Program-made: the position numbers and the translations under genes
The notes under the pieces: model-generated
The model's input: only the letters and a program-made list of their open reading frames with translations
Database searches by the model: none
Told to the model about the DNA's origin: nothing
Assembly: GCF_900113185.1 (NCBI RefSeq)
Contig: NZ_FOZD01000001.1
Span: forward strand, 806,001-870,000
Source: Agromyces sp. CF514
GTDB lineage: Bacteria; Actinomycetota; Actinomycetes; Actinomycetales; Microbacteriaceae
Length of the DNA stretch: 64,000 bases
Direction: 5' to 3'
Part shown: one piece after another, positions 43,329 through 53,102 of the stretch
Position numbering within the stretch: position 1 is the first letter of the stretch
How the letters are laid out: each line of letters begins with the position of its first letter

Positions 43329-45020
43329 CTACCGCTCGAGCAGCGCGTCGCGCACCTCGCGGCGCAGCACCTTTCCGATGAGCGATCGGGGCAGCTCGTC
43401 GAACGGCTCGATGCGCTTGGGCACCTTGTAGGGCGTGAGGTTGGTGCGGCAGAAGTCGCGCAGGCCGGTCTCGTCGAAGACCGCGCCCTCGCGGAGCTCG
43501 ACGCCCGCGGCGACCGTCTCGCCGCCGTCGGCCCGGGGGAGGCCGACGACCGCGGCGCCGCGCACATCGGGGTGCGCGAGCAGCGCGGCCTCGACCTCGG
43601 AGGGCGACACGTTGAACCCGCCCGTGATGATGAGCTCCTTGCGGCGGTCGACGATCGTGACGAAGCCGTCGTCGGAGACGTGCACGATGTCGCCGGTTCG
43701 CAGCCAGCCGCCGGGCAGCAGCGTCTCGGCGGTCTCGGCGGGCCTGCGCCAGTAGCCCTGGAACACCTGCGGGCCGCGCACGAGCAGTTCGCCGGTCTCG
43801 CCCGCGGGGCGGTCGACCTCGGGGTCGTCGGGGTCGACGACGCGGATCTCGGTGCTCGGGAACGGCACGCCGACCGTGCCGGGGCGCCGGGTCGGCCCCA
43901 TGGGGTTGCCGAGGGTGATGGGCGAGCTCTCGGTCATGCCGTAGCCCTCGACGAGCAGGCCGCCGGTCGCGCTCTCCCAGCGGTCGACGGTCGCGATCGG
44001 CAGGCTCATGGCGCCCGAGATGGCGTAGCGGATGCTCGCGAGTGCCTCGGGCCGTCGTTCGGCGGCGCGCACGAGCTGGTCGTAGATGGGCGGCACGGCC
44101 GGCAGGAACGTGGGCGGCGAGTGGCGGGCCGCGTCGAGCACCATGCCCGAGTCGAACTTCGGGAACAGCACGAGCCGCGCGCCGATGCTCATCGGCGTCG
44201 TGAGGCAGAGCGTGAGTCCGTAGGCGTGGAAGAGCGGCAGCACGCCGTAGAAGACCTCGTCGCCCTCGACGAGTCCCGGAACCCAGGCCCGGCCCTGCAT
44301 GGCGTTCGCGCGCAGGTTGCGGTGACTGAGCACGGCGGCCTTGGGCGTGCCCGTGGTGCCGCTCGTGTACTGCAGCACGGCGGTGTCGTCGAGCGACGGG
44401 CGCGGATGCCGCTTGGCGAGCGCCCGACCGTCGGCGAGCCGTCGCCAGTCGACGAGCCCCCTGGCCTTCGGCTTCGTCGTGAGGGCGCGGCGCGAGCGCC
44501 GCGCCGCGGGCACCGGAAGGCGGAGGGCGAGACGCTTGCCGAACGGCAGGGCGCGCGTGAGGTCGACCGCCACGATGTGCTCGGGCCGGATGTCGCTCGG
44601 GAACTCCGCGACCGTGTCGGCCATGGAGTCCCACACGATCGCGACGCGCGCGCCGTGGTCCTCGAACTGGTGGCGCAGCTCTGGCGGGGTGTAGAGCGGA
44701 TTGTGCTCGACGACGATCGCCCCGAGCCGCAGCACGGCGTAGAACGCGGCGACGTGCTGAGGGCAGTTCGGCAGCACGAGCGCGACGCGATCGCCCGCCT
44801 GCACGCCGAGTCGCCGCAGGCCCTCGGCCGCGGCGGCGATCTGCGATCCCAGGTCGCGGTAGCTCGTCTCGGCGCCGAAGAACTCGAGCGCCGTCCGACG
44901 GCGGAACCGGCGCACCGCGTCGTCGATCATGTCGACGAGGGTCTGGGTGGGCTCGTCGATCTCGGGCGGCACGGCGTCGGCGTAGTGGTCGAGCCAGGGC
45001 CGGTGTTCGTACGGGTTCAT
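43329..45020 (-). CDS. fadD: Long-chain acyl-CoA synthetase
   Basis: An ANL-superfamily ligase of 563 residues that activates fatty acids with ATP and CoA. The P-loop is LQYTSGTTGTPKAA, the A5 region is VEGYGMTESSP, A7 is GWLRTGD and the A10 lysine is in LPRSLIGKVLRRE. The middle segment IVDRRKELIITGGFNVSPSE matches long-chain FadD enzymes. The ATG at 45020 has GAGAGG 5 bases before it. The gene stands alone, and its chain-length preference is not clear. Confidence 0.9.
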   Translation of the reverse strand: MNPYEHRPWLDHYADAVPPEIDEPTQTLVDMIDDAVRRFRRRTALEFFGAETSYRDLGSQIAAAAEGLRRLGVQAGDRVALVLPNCPQHVAAFYAVLRLGAIVVEHNPLYTPPELRHQFEDHGARVAIVWDSMADTVAEFPSDIRPEHIVAVDLTRALPFGKRLALRLPVPAARRSRRALTTKPKARGLVDWRRLADGRALAKRHPRPSLDDTAVLQYTSGTTGTPKAAVLSHRNLRANAMQGRAWVPGLVEGDEVFYGVLPLFHAYGLTLCLTTPMSIGARLVLFPKFDSGMVLDAARHSPPTFLPAVPPIYDQLVRAAERRPEALASIRYAISGAMSLPIATVDRWESATGGLLVEGYGMTESSPITLGNPMGPTRRPGTVGVPFPSTEIRVVDPDDPEVDRPAGETGELLVRGPQVFQGYWRRPAETAETLLPGGWLRTGDIVHVSDDGFVTIVDRRKELIITGGFNVSPSEVEAALLAHPDVRGAAVVGLPRADGGETVAAGVELREGAVFDETGLRDFCRTNLTPYKVPKRIEPFDELPRSLIGKVLRREVRDALLER

Positions 45021-45135
45021 TCGCGCCTCTCGAGGCCACCACGCGCACGTCTCGCCGGTGATGCCCGTCGTGATTCCGGCGTGAGCGGATGCCTCGTCCA
45101 GCGTAGGCCGGATCGGCCGGGTCCGGGCCGATGGA

Positions 45136-45169
45136 CCGGGGGCGCGCCCGTGTCGAGGCGCGCCCCCGG
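45136..45169 (-). terminator. Second hairpin after the DHA2 exporter gene
   Basis: A perfect 13-base stem, CCGGGGGCGCGCC (45136-45148) against 45157-45169, closes an 8-base loop. It follows another hairpin on the exporter side, and together they should insulate the acyl-CoA ligase gene. Confidence 0.65.
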
Positions 45170-45175
45170 AGTCGT

Positions 45176-45204
45176 CGGCCGGCGGCAGCCGGATCCGCCG
45201 GCCG
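45176..45204 (-). terminator. First hairpin after the DHA2 exporter gene
   Basis: CGGCCGGCGG (45176-45185) and CCGCCGGCCG (45195-45204) are perfectly complementary over a 9-base loop. The stem begins 6 bases beyond the exporter stop codon. Confidence 0.6.
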
Positions 45205-45210
45205 CAGCCG

Positions 45211-47034
<1,824 letters not shown>

Positions 47035-47664
47035 TCAGGCCGGTGCGGATGCCGGTGCGCAGGCCGCGCGGGTCGCGGTCACCGATTCGCGGAGCAGCGC
47101 GGCGAAGTCCTCGCGGCGGCTCTCGGGATCGTCGAAGAACCGGTGCCCGGCGCTGCCGACCAGGGCGCCGATGACGACGGCCGCGGTGCGGGCGCGAGGG
47201 TCGCCGGCCCGCAGGCCCTCGCGCTCCTCGATCGCCGCGACGAGGCGGGCCTCGAGCTGGCGCCCCGCGCCGATGAGGTGGGGGAGCAGGCGCGGTTCCC
47301 GCTCGACGAGGGCGTGGGGGTCGATGGCCTCGTGGCCCTCCTCCCACGCCGAGACGGTCGTGATGGCCAGTTCCGCGAGGGCGTCGAGCAGGGTGGGAGC
47401 CTCGTCGTCGCCGCGGACGAAGGCCGCGAGCGCCTCCTCGTCGAGCCCGTCGGCGTCGTGGCCGACGACGGCGGCCTCCTTGCCCTCGAAGTAGTTGAAG
47501 AACGTCCGTCGAGAGACGCCGACGTCGGTGCAGAGCTCGTCGATGGTGAACCCCGCGAGGCCGCGTTCGACGGTGAGCTGGCGTGCGCGGTGGCACAGTT
47601 CGCGACGCGTGCGGCGCATGCGCTGCTCGCGCAGGCCGGGCGTTGACTTTGCACTCTCGCTCAT
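47035..47664 (-). CDS. TetR-family regulator of the DHA2 exporter
   Basis: A 209-residue TetR-type repressor. The DNA-binding domain has the FTIDELCTDVGVSRRTFFNYFEGKE segment, with the TFFNYF form common in MDR regulators, followed by a helical ligand-binding part. The ATG at 47664 is chosen because the frame upstream runs through an operator. The regulator precedes the exporter on the same strand and likely represses both. Part of its operator lies inside its own first codons. Confidence 0.85.
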   Translation of the reverse strand: MSESAKSTPGLREQRMRRTRRELCHRARQLTVERGLAGFTIDELCTDVGVSRRTFFNYFEGKEAAVVGHDADGLDEEALAAFVRGDDEAPTLLDALAELAITTVSAWEEGHEAIDPHALVEREPRLLPHLIGAGRQLEARLVAAIEEREGLRAGDPRARTAAVVIGALVGSAGHRFFDDPESRREDFAALLRESVTATRAACAPASAPA

Positions 47665-47701
47665 GAAGTGCAATTCTGCACTTTTCTCCCGAGAGTGCAA
47701 A
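47648..47701. promoter_or_regulatory. Nested double palindrome, TetR operator
   Basis: The inner palindrome AAGTGCA-ATTC-TGCACTT (47666-47683) lies inside a second perfect inverted repeat, TTTGCACTCTCG (47648-47659) and CGAGAGTGCAAA (47690-47701). All four arms contain TGCACT or its complement, so two repressor dimers could bind. The site spans the start codon of the TetR gene at 47664. Confidence 0.75.
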
Positions 47702-47751
47702 TCCGTGCGACTAGTGGTTTTCCTCCCGCTCGTCGAGCGCGGGTCGATCGC

Positions 47752-48561
47752 TCACGCGTCCCGGCGGATCCAGCGGAACGTCAGCCGGCTGATGACCAGC
47801 CCGATCACGAGCCAGACGAGCAGCGCGATGGCGACGCCGGGCAGGTTCCACGACTCGTTCTGCTCGAGCGCCTCCCACCCGTCGGGCAGGAACACCGAGC
47901 GCATGCCCTGCGCGATCCACTTGAGCGGGAAGATGCTGGCGATGTTCTGCAGCCAGTCGGGCAGCATGCTCCACTGCAGGTAGACGCCCGAGATGAACTG
48001 GAGGATCAGCGCGATCGGGATCACGACGGCCGCGGCGCTCTTGCCCGACCGGGGCAGCGCCGAGAGGGCGATGCCGAGCAGGGCGCACGTCGTGAGGCCG
48101 AGCACGAACACCCACGCGAACGTCAGCCACTTCTCGGGCTCGGTCGGCAGCGCGATGCCCAGCACGAGCCACCCCGCGAGGATCAGCAGGCCGGCCTGCA
48201 GCGTTCCCGTCACGAAGACCTGGCCGATCTTGCCGAAGAAGTAGGCCACGGGCGAGAGGGGCGTGCCGCCGAGCCGCTTCAACGTGCCGTTCGACTTCTC
48301 GAGGGCGATGTCGATCGCGAGGTTCTGCACGCCGGACAGCAAGATGCCCGCCGCGAGCATGGCCGGCAGGTACATGGCCGCCATCGAGATCTCGGCGCCG
48401 GGCGGGCCGACCTCGCCCGTGGCGCTGAACGCCGCCGAGAAGATCGCGAGCATCACGAACGGGAACAGGAACGTGAAGAAGAGCGTGTCGGGCGCCCGGA
48501 AGTACATCTTCGACTCGACGCCGATGCGTGAGGCGCCCTGGGTCATCACGTTGGTGCTCAT
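47752..48561 (-). CDS. ABC-2 type exporter permease
   Basis: A 269-residue membrane protein with six helices of the ABC-2 family (DrrB-like). The conserved amphipathic loop region is ALEKSNGTLKRLGGTPLSPV, followed by a helix pair and ISGVYLQWSMLPDWLQNIASI before the last helix. Its ATG overlaps the ATPase stop. Together with that ATPase it forms a two-gene drug or lipid exporter. It ends 88 bases from the TetR gene start but is read as a separate unit from the other direction. Confidence 0.88.
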   Translation of the reverse strand: MSTNVMTQGASRIGVESKMYFRAPDTLFFTFLFPFVMLAIFSAAFSATGEVGPPGAEISMAAMYLPAMLAAGILLSGVQNLAIDIALEKSNGTLKRLGGTPLSPVAYFFGKIGQVFVTGTLQAGLLILAGWLVLGIALPTEPEKWLTFAWVFVLGLTTCALLGIALSALPRSGKSAAAVVIPIALILQFISGVYLQWSMLPDWLQNIASIFPLKWIAQGMRSVFLPDGWEALEQNESWNLPGVAIALLVWLVIGLVISRLTFRWIRRDA

Positions 48562-49475
48562 GCGACGGCCTCCTCGGCGTCTGCCGCGGTCGAGGCCGCG
48601 CTGCCGGAGTCGACCTCGGTCACGGTGCGCACGAGCCCGAGGTAGACGTCCTCGAGGGTGGGCCTGATGATCTCGAGGCCCTCGGGTTCGCGCCCGAGCG
48701 ATTCGACGACGGATGCCACGAGTCGCCCGGGTTCGTGGGTGCGCTCCTCGTGCGGCTCGCCCGCGGCATCCGTCCACCGCACGACCGGCACGCGGGCGTC
48801 GGCGCCGCCGATCTCGTCGATGCCGCCGACGTCGAGCAACCGGCCGCCGGCGATGACGCCAGCGCGGTCGGCGAGCTGCGCCGCCTCGTCGAGGTAGTGG
48901 GTCGTGAGGAGGATCGTCGTGCCCTCGGACTTGAGCGACCGGATCAGCCCCCAGAACCGCCGACGGGCCTCAGGGTCGAAGCCCGTCGTCGGCTCGTCGA
49001 GGAACAGCAGTTCGGGTCGCCCGACGATGCCGAGCGCGACGTCGACCCGACGCTGCTGGCCCCCCGAGAGCTTCGAGACCCGCGTGGTCGCCTTGGCCTC
49101 GAGCCCGACGGCGGCGATCACGTCGTCGACGTCGCGCGGCTTCGGATACAGCCCCGCGAAGTGCCGCAGCACCTCGCGCACGGTGAGCAGGCCCGTCTCG
49201 CCTCCGGTCTGCAGCACGATGCCGAGGCGCGACTTCCACTCACGGCCGCCGTGGGCCGGATCGACGCCGAGCACGTCGACCTCACCCGCGGTGCGGGAGC
49301 GGTACCCCTCGAGGATCTCGACGGTCGTCGACTTGCCCGCTCCGTTCGGACCGAGCAGCGCGAAGGTCTCGCCGTGGTGGATGTCGAGGTCGAGCCCGTC
49401 GACGGCGGCGAATCCGCCGTAGACCTTGCGGAGTCCCCGAATGCGGACGGCGACGTCGGTCGGTGAAGAGTGCAT
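48558..49475 (-). CDS. ABC-2 type exporter ATPase
   Basis: A 305-residue ATPase of the DrrA group. Walker A is LLGPNGAGKSTTVEIL, the signature is KLSGGQQRRVDVALGIVG, Walker B is LLFLDEPTTGFD and the switch is LLTTHYLDEA. A C-terminal domain of about 80 residues follows, as in antibiotic exporters. The ATG at 49475 is preceded by a divergent intergenic region shared with ppc. An inverted GGCATCCG/CGGATGCC pair lies at 49530-49553 in that region. The exported compound is unknown. Confidence 0.9.
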   Translation of the reverse strand: MHSSPTDVAVRIRGLRKVYGGFAAVDGLDLDIHHGETFALLGPNGAGKSTTVEILEGYRSRTAGEVDVLGVDPAHGGREWKSRLGIVLQTGGETGLLTVREVLRHFAGLYPKPRDVDDVIAAVGLEAKATTRVSKLSGGQQRRVDVALGIVGRPELLFLDEPTTGFDPEARRRFWGLIRSLKSEGTTILLTTHYLDEAAQLADRAGVIAGGRLLDVGGIDEIGGADARVPVVRWTDAAGEPHEERTHEPGRLVASVVESLGREPEGLEIIRPTLEDVYLGLVRTVTEVDSGSAASTAADAEEAVA

Positions 49476-49529
49476 GCATCGAGACTGCCCTTCGCGGAGC
49501 CTGCGCAACACCCCCTTGCGGCCGATCGA

Positions 49530-49553
49530 GGCATCCGTCGACCCGCGGATGCC
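49530..49553. repeat. Small hairpin of facing repeat words
   Basis: GGCATCCG (49530-49537) and CGGATGCC (49546-49553) are perfectly complementary over an 8-base spacer. It lies in the 188-base divergent region between the exporter ATPase gene and ppc, which otherwise shows only the ppc -10 box. Confidence 0.5.
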
Positions 49554-49651
49554 GGTGGCGGGCCGCGTGCGCAAGCGCACCCGGCTCGTGGCGAGGGGGG
49601 TGTGCGTGTGAACATCGCGTCACAGGATTTCGACCTCGCCGGGCCCCGCAG

Positions 49652-49657
49652 TAACTT
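49652..49657 (+). promoter_or_regulatory. Leaderless -10 box of ppc
   Basis: TAACTT ends exactly 6 bases before the ppc ATG at 49664, so translation probably begins at the mRNA 5' end. The GAGGA between them is too close to the start to work well as a normal ribosome-binding site. Confidence 0.55.
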
Positions 49658-49663
49658 CGAGGA

Positions 49664-52405
49664 ATGCCCAGCACCTCGGAATCCGCATACGACCGCGACC
49701 GCGAACTCGTCGTGGGCGACATCGACGCGAGCTTCCGCGCCGACGTGAGCCTGCTCGGCGGCCTGCTCGGCACGATCCTCGTCGAGGCGGGCGGGCAGGA
49801 GCTGTTCGACGACGTCGAGCGCCTGCGCCACGCGACGATCGACGCGCACGAGACGCGCGACGCCGCCGCGCTCGCCGAGGCCGAGGGCATCGCCGCATCG
49901 TTCGACCCGGCCAGGGCCGAGCAGGTCGCCCGCGCGTTCACGGTGTACTTCCACCTCGTGAACCTCGCCGAGGAGCACCAGCGCGTGCGGATCCTCCGTG
50001 CGCGCGCAGAGACTCGCGAGCGCCTCTCGCTCGGCGACGGCGTCGGGGCCGGCGTCGGCGCCGGCATCGCCGACGGTACGACCCAGGGCGAGGCACCCGT
50101 CGCGGGCATCGACGGCTCCCTCTCGGCGACGATCCGCCAGTTGGTCGACGAGGTCGGGGCCGACGAGGCCCGCGCCAGGGTCGCACGGCTCCGCTTCCAC
50201 CCCGTGCTCACGGCGCACCCCACCGAGGCTCGCCGTCGCGCGATCGCCTCGGCGATCCGGCGCATCGGCGAGCTGATCGACGAGCGCGACGACCTGTCGG
50301 GCGGCGACCGCACGACCGCCGAGATCGATCGCCGCCTGCTCGAGGAGATCGACATCCTCTGGCGCACCGCGCCGCTGCGCACCACGCGCCCGACGCCGCT
50401 CGACGAGGTGCGCACCGCGATGGGCGTCTTCGACCAGACGCTGTTCGAGGTCGTGCCGCAGGTGTACCGCAGCATCGACGACCGCCTGCAGCCGGGCGCC
50501 GCCGGCCGCGCCGCGCCCGTCGCCCCGGCGTTCCTGCGCCTCGGCAGCTGGATCGGCGGAGACCGCGACGGCAACCCCTTCGTGACGGCCGAGACCACGC
50601 GCGAGGCCGCCCACATCGCCGCGGAGCACGTGCTGCTCGGCCTCGAGCGTGCCGCGAAGCGCATCGGCCGCACGCTCACGCTCGACGCGAAGGAGACGCC
50701 GCCGTCGGCCGAGCTGCTCAAGCTGCTCGCCGCGCAGGAGTCGCTCGCGCCCGCCGTGACGGCGACCATCGGCACCCGCGCGCCGCACGAGCCGCACCGC
50801 CGCGTGCTGCTCGTGGTCGCCGAGCGCGTGGCCGCCACGCGCCGCGGTGACGCCGGCCTGGCCTATTCCGCGCCCGAAGCGCTGCTCGCCGACCTGCTCG
50901 TGCTGCAGCGTTCGCTCAGCGAGGGCGGCGCGCTCCGCAGCGCGCACGGCGAGCTCCAGCACCTCCTCTGGCAGGTCGAGACCTTCGGCTTCCACCTCGC
51001 CGAGCTCGAGGTGCGCCAGCACTCCAAGGTGCATCGGCAGGCGCTCGCCGAGATCCGCGCGGGCGGCGAGCTCGGCGAGACCACGCAGGAGGTGCTCTCG
51101 GTGTACCGGGTCATCGCCGACCTGCAGCGCCGCTTCGGCGTGCGCACGGTGCGCCGCTACATCGTCTCGTTCACGCAGAGCCCCGAAGACCTCGCGAACG
51201 TCTACGAACTGGCCGCTGCGGCGCTCGGCGACGAGGCAGCCGAGGTCGCGATCGACGTCGTGCCGCTCTTCGAGACCTTCGCCGATCTCGAGGCGAGCGT
51301 CGAGATCCTCGACGCCATGCTCGAGCTCGACCAGGTGCAGGCCCGCCTCGCGGAGACGGGCCGCAAGGTCGAGGTCATGCTCGGTTACTCGGACTCGTCG
51401 AAGGACGTCGGTCCCGTCTCGGCGACGCTCGCACTCCACAGCGCCCAGGCCCGCATCGCCGACTGGGCCGATCGCAACGACATCGAGCTGACGCTCTTCC
51501 ACGGTCGCGGCGGCGCGCTCGGTCGTGGCGGCGGTCCCGCGAACGAGGCCGTGCTCGCCCAGCCCGCCGGCTCGGTCGACGGCCGGCTGAAGATCACCGA
51601 GCAGGGCGAGGTCATCTTCGCCCAGTACGGCGACCCCGCCATCGCCAAGCGGCACCTCGAGCAGATGGCCTCGGCCGCCCTGCTCGCCGGGAGCCCGTCG
51701 AACGAGGCGCGCAACCGGGCCGCCGACGAGCGGTTCGCATCGCTCGCGGCGACGCTCGACGAGACGAGCCGCACCCGGTTCCACTCGCTCGTCAAGGCCG
51801 ACGGCTTCGCGCCCTGGTTCGCCGACGTCACGCCCATGGAGGAGGTCGGGCACCTCGCGCTCGGCTCGCGTCCCGCGCGTCGCGGGCTGTCGGTGGAGTC
51901 GCTCGACGACCTGCGTGCGATCCCGTGGGTGTTCTCGTGGAGCCAGGCCCGCATCAACCTCGCCGCCTGGTTCGGCCTCGGCACCGCGCTCGAGGCCGTC
52001 GGCGACGAGGCCCTGCTCCGCGAGGCCTACGCCGAGTGGCCGCTGTTCACGGCCATGATCGACAACTTCTCGATGTCGCTCGCGAAGACCGACGAGCGCA
52101 TCGCCGCCCGCTACCTCGGCCTCGGCGATCGCGACGATCTCGCCGAACTCGTGCTCGACGAGATGCGGCTCACCAAGCACTGGCTCGGACGGGTCACGCA
52201 GAGCGACGAGCTGCTCGTCGCTCGCCCGGTGCTGGCCAAGGCCGTGCGCCTGCGCAGCCCCTACGTCGACGCGCTTTCGCTGCTGCAGCTGCGCGCGCTC
52301 ACGGCCATCCGGTCGGGCGAGGCCGACCTGCCGAGCGACGACCACCACGCGCTGCTCCTGCTCACCGTGAACGGCGTCGCCGCCGGCGTGCAGAACACCG
52401 GGTGA
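49664..52405 (+). CDS. ppc: Phosphoenolpyruvate carboxylase
   Basis: A 913-residue enzyme that carboxylates PEP to oxaloacetate and refills the TCA cycle. The catalytic His185 lies in LTAHPTEARRR. Also present are GGDRDGNPFVT, the lysine region MLGYSDSSKDVGP, the glycine-rich FHGRGGALGRGGGP that closes over the substrate, and the C-terminal NGVAAGVQNTG with the conserved QNTG end. Length and motifs are complete. The SSKDVG form differs from the enterobacterial SNKDGG but is in the range of actinobacterial enzymes. Confidence 0.97.
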   Translation: MPSTSESAYDRDRELVVGDIDASFRADVSLLGGLLGTILVEAGGQELFDDVERLRHATIDAHETRDAAALAEAEGIAASFDPARAEQVARAFTVYFHLVNLAEEHQRVRILRARAETRERLSLGDGVGAGVGAGIADGTTQGEAPVAGIDGSLSATIRQLVDEVGADEARARVARLRFHPVLTAHPTEARRRAIASAIRRIGELIDERDDLSGGDRTTAEIDRRLLEEIDILWRTAPLRTTRPTPLDEVRTAMGVFDQTLFEVVPQVYRSIDDRLQPGAAGRAAPVAPAFLRLGSWIGGDRDGNPFVTAETTREAAHIAAEHVLLGLERAAKRIGRTLTLDAKETPPSAELLKLLAAQESLAPAVTATIGTRAPHEPHRRVLLVVAERVAATRRGDAGLAYSAPEALLADLLVLQRSLSEGGALRSAHGELQHLLWQVETFGFHLAELEVRQHSKVHRQALAEIRAGGELGETTQEVLSVYRVIADLQRRFGVRTVRRYIVSFTQSPEDLANVYELAAAALGDEAAEVAIDVVPLFETFADLEASVEILDAMLELDQVQARLAETGRKVEVMLGYSDSSKDVGPVSATLALHSAQARIADWADRNDIELTLFHGRGGALGRGGGPANEAVLAQPAGSVDGRLKITEQGEVIFAQYGDPAIAKRHLEQMASAALLAGSPSNEARNRAADERFASLAATLDETSRTRFHSLVKADGFAPWFADVTPMEEVGHLALGSRPARRGLSVESLDDLRAIPWVFSWSQARINLAAWFGLGTALEAVGDEALLREAYAEWPLFTAMIDNFSMSLAKTDERIAARYLGLGDRDDLAELVLDEMRLTKHWLGRVTQSDELLVARPVLAKAVRLRSPYVDALSLLQLRALTAIRSGEADLPSDDHHALLLLTVNGVAAGVQNTG

Positions 52406-52439
52406 TTCAACGTCTCTCCCGCACTTGATAGTTTGAGTC

Positions 52440-52453
52440 CTAACAGTTAGACT
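52440..52453 (+). promoter_or_regulatory. Promoter and operator of the MarR gene at 52461
   Basis: CTAACAGTTAG (52440-52450) is an 11-base palindrome with AGTC/GACT flanks. It overlaps a -10 box TAGACT (52448-52453) that lies 7 bases before the ATG. This suggests a leaderless, self-repressed gene. Confidence 0.55.
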
Positions 52454-52460
52454 CCTGACT

Positions 52461-52916
52461 ATGACTGAAACGGATGCCTCCGGCCCTCCGCTCACGACGA
52501 GCCTCGACCTCATGAGGTGGATCGGGTGGGAGCAGCGTCGGGCGTTCGAGGACTGGATGCGTTCGCGCGACCTCTCCCACGAGCAGGCGTTCGTGCTGGG
52601 CTACCTCGCCCAGCATCCGGGGTCGATCCAGCGCGACCTCGCCGATGTCAGTCGCACCACGCCCGCGAGCGTCTCGAGCCTGCTGCAGGGACTCGAGCGC
52701 CGGGCGCTCATCGAACGCCGGGCCGACGAGGCGAACGCGCGCGTCAAGCGCGTGTACGCCACTCCGGCCGGTGCCGAGCTCGTGTCGGGATTCGGAGACG
52801 CGGCCGAAGACGTGAACCGTCGCGTGCTCGCCCCGCTCACACCCGCCGAACGCGACCGTCTGCACGCCCTGCTCACGAAGATCACCGACCCCCTGCCGCG
52901 ACCGAGTCGCGACTGA
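52461..52916 (+). CDS. MarR-family regulator
   Basis: A 151-residue MarR-type regulator. The winged helix has SIQRDLADVSRTTPASVSSL as its recognition part and ERRADEANARVKRVYATPAG as its wing. It is followed on the same strand by a MATE exporter gene 186 bases on, which it probably controls along with itself. The ligand is unknown. Confidence 0.9.
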   Translation: MTETDASGPPLTTSLDLMRWIGWEQRRAFEDWMRSRDLSHEQAFVLGYLAQHPGSIQRDLADVSRTTPASVSSLLQGLERRALIERRADEANARVKRVYATPAGAELVSGFGDAAEDVNRRVLAPLTPAERDRLHALLTKITDPLPRPSRD

Positions 52917-53102
52917 ACCGCACGCCGCGACCGGGTCGCGGCCGAGTCCGCCGCCGACGTTCGGCGCCGTACCTCCTCACCTCATCCGCCTGACCGGCGG
53001 CTTCGTCCGGCGCGCCGCGCGCGCGCCACCTCGGCCTTCGGCGCGCTCGCGCGCCGCCGCCACGTCACCCGGCGCGCCCGCGCGCCCGGAAAGGACTTCG
53101 TC

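Noticed and set aside
51361-51420. A defective PEP carboxylase because the lysine motif reads SSKDVG instead of SNKDGG
   Set aside because: The catalytic lysine and surrounding GYSDS are kept, all other motifs are intact, and actinobacterial enzymes vary at these positions.
49118-52513. A 1131-codon open frame on the minus strand opposite ppc
   Set aside because: It is the complement of a certain ppc gene in very high-GC DNA, where stop codons are rare in shadow frames. Its product is low-complexity Arg/Glu/Gly sequence without domains, and it also runs into the exporter ATPase gene.
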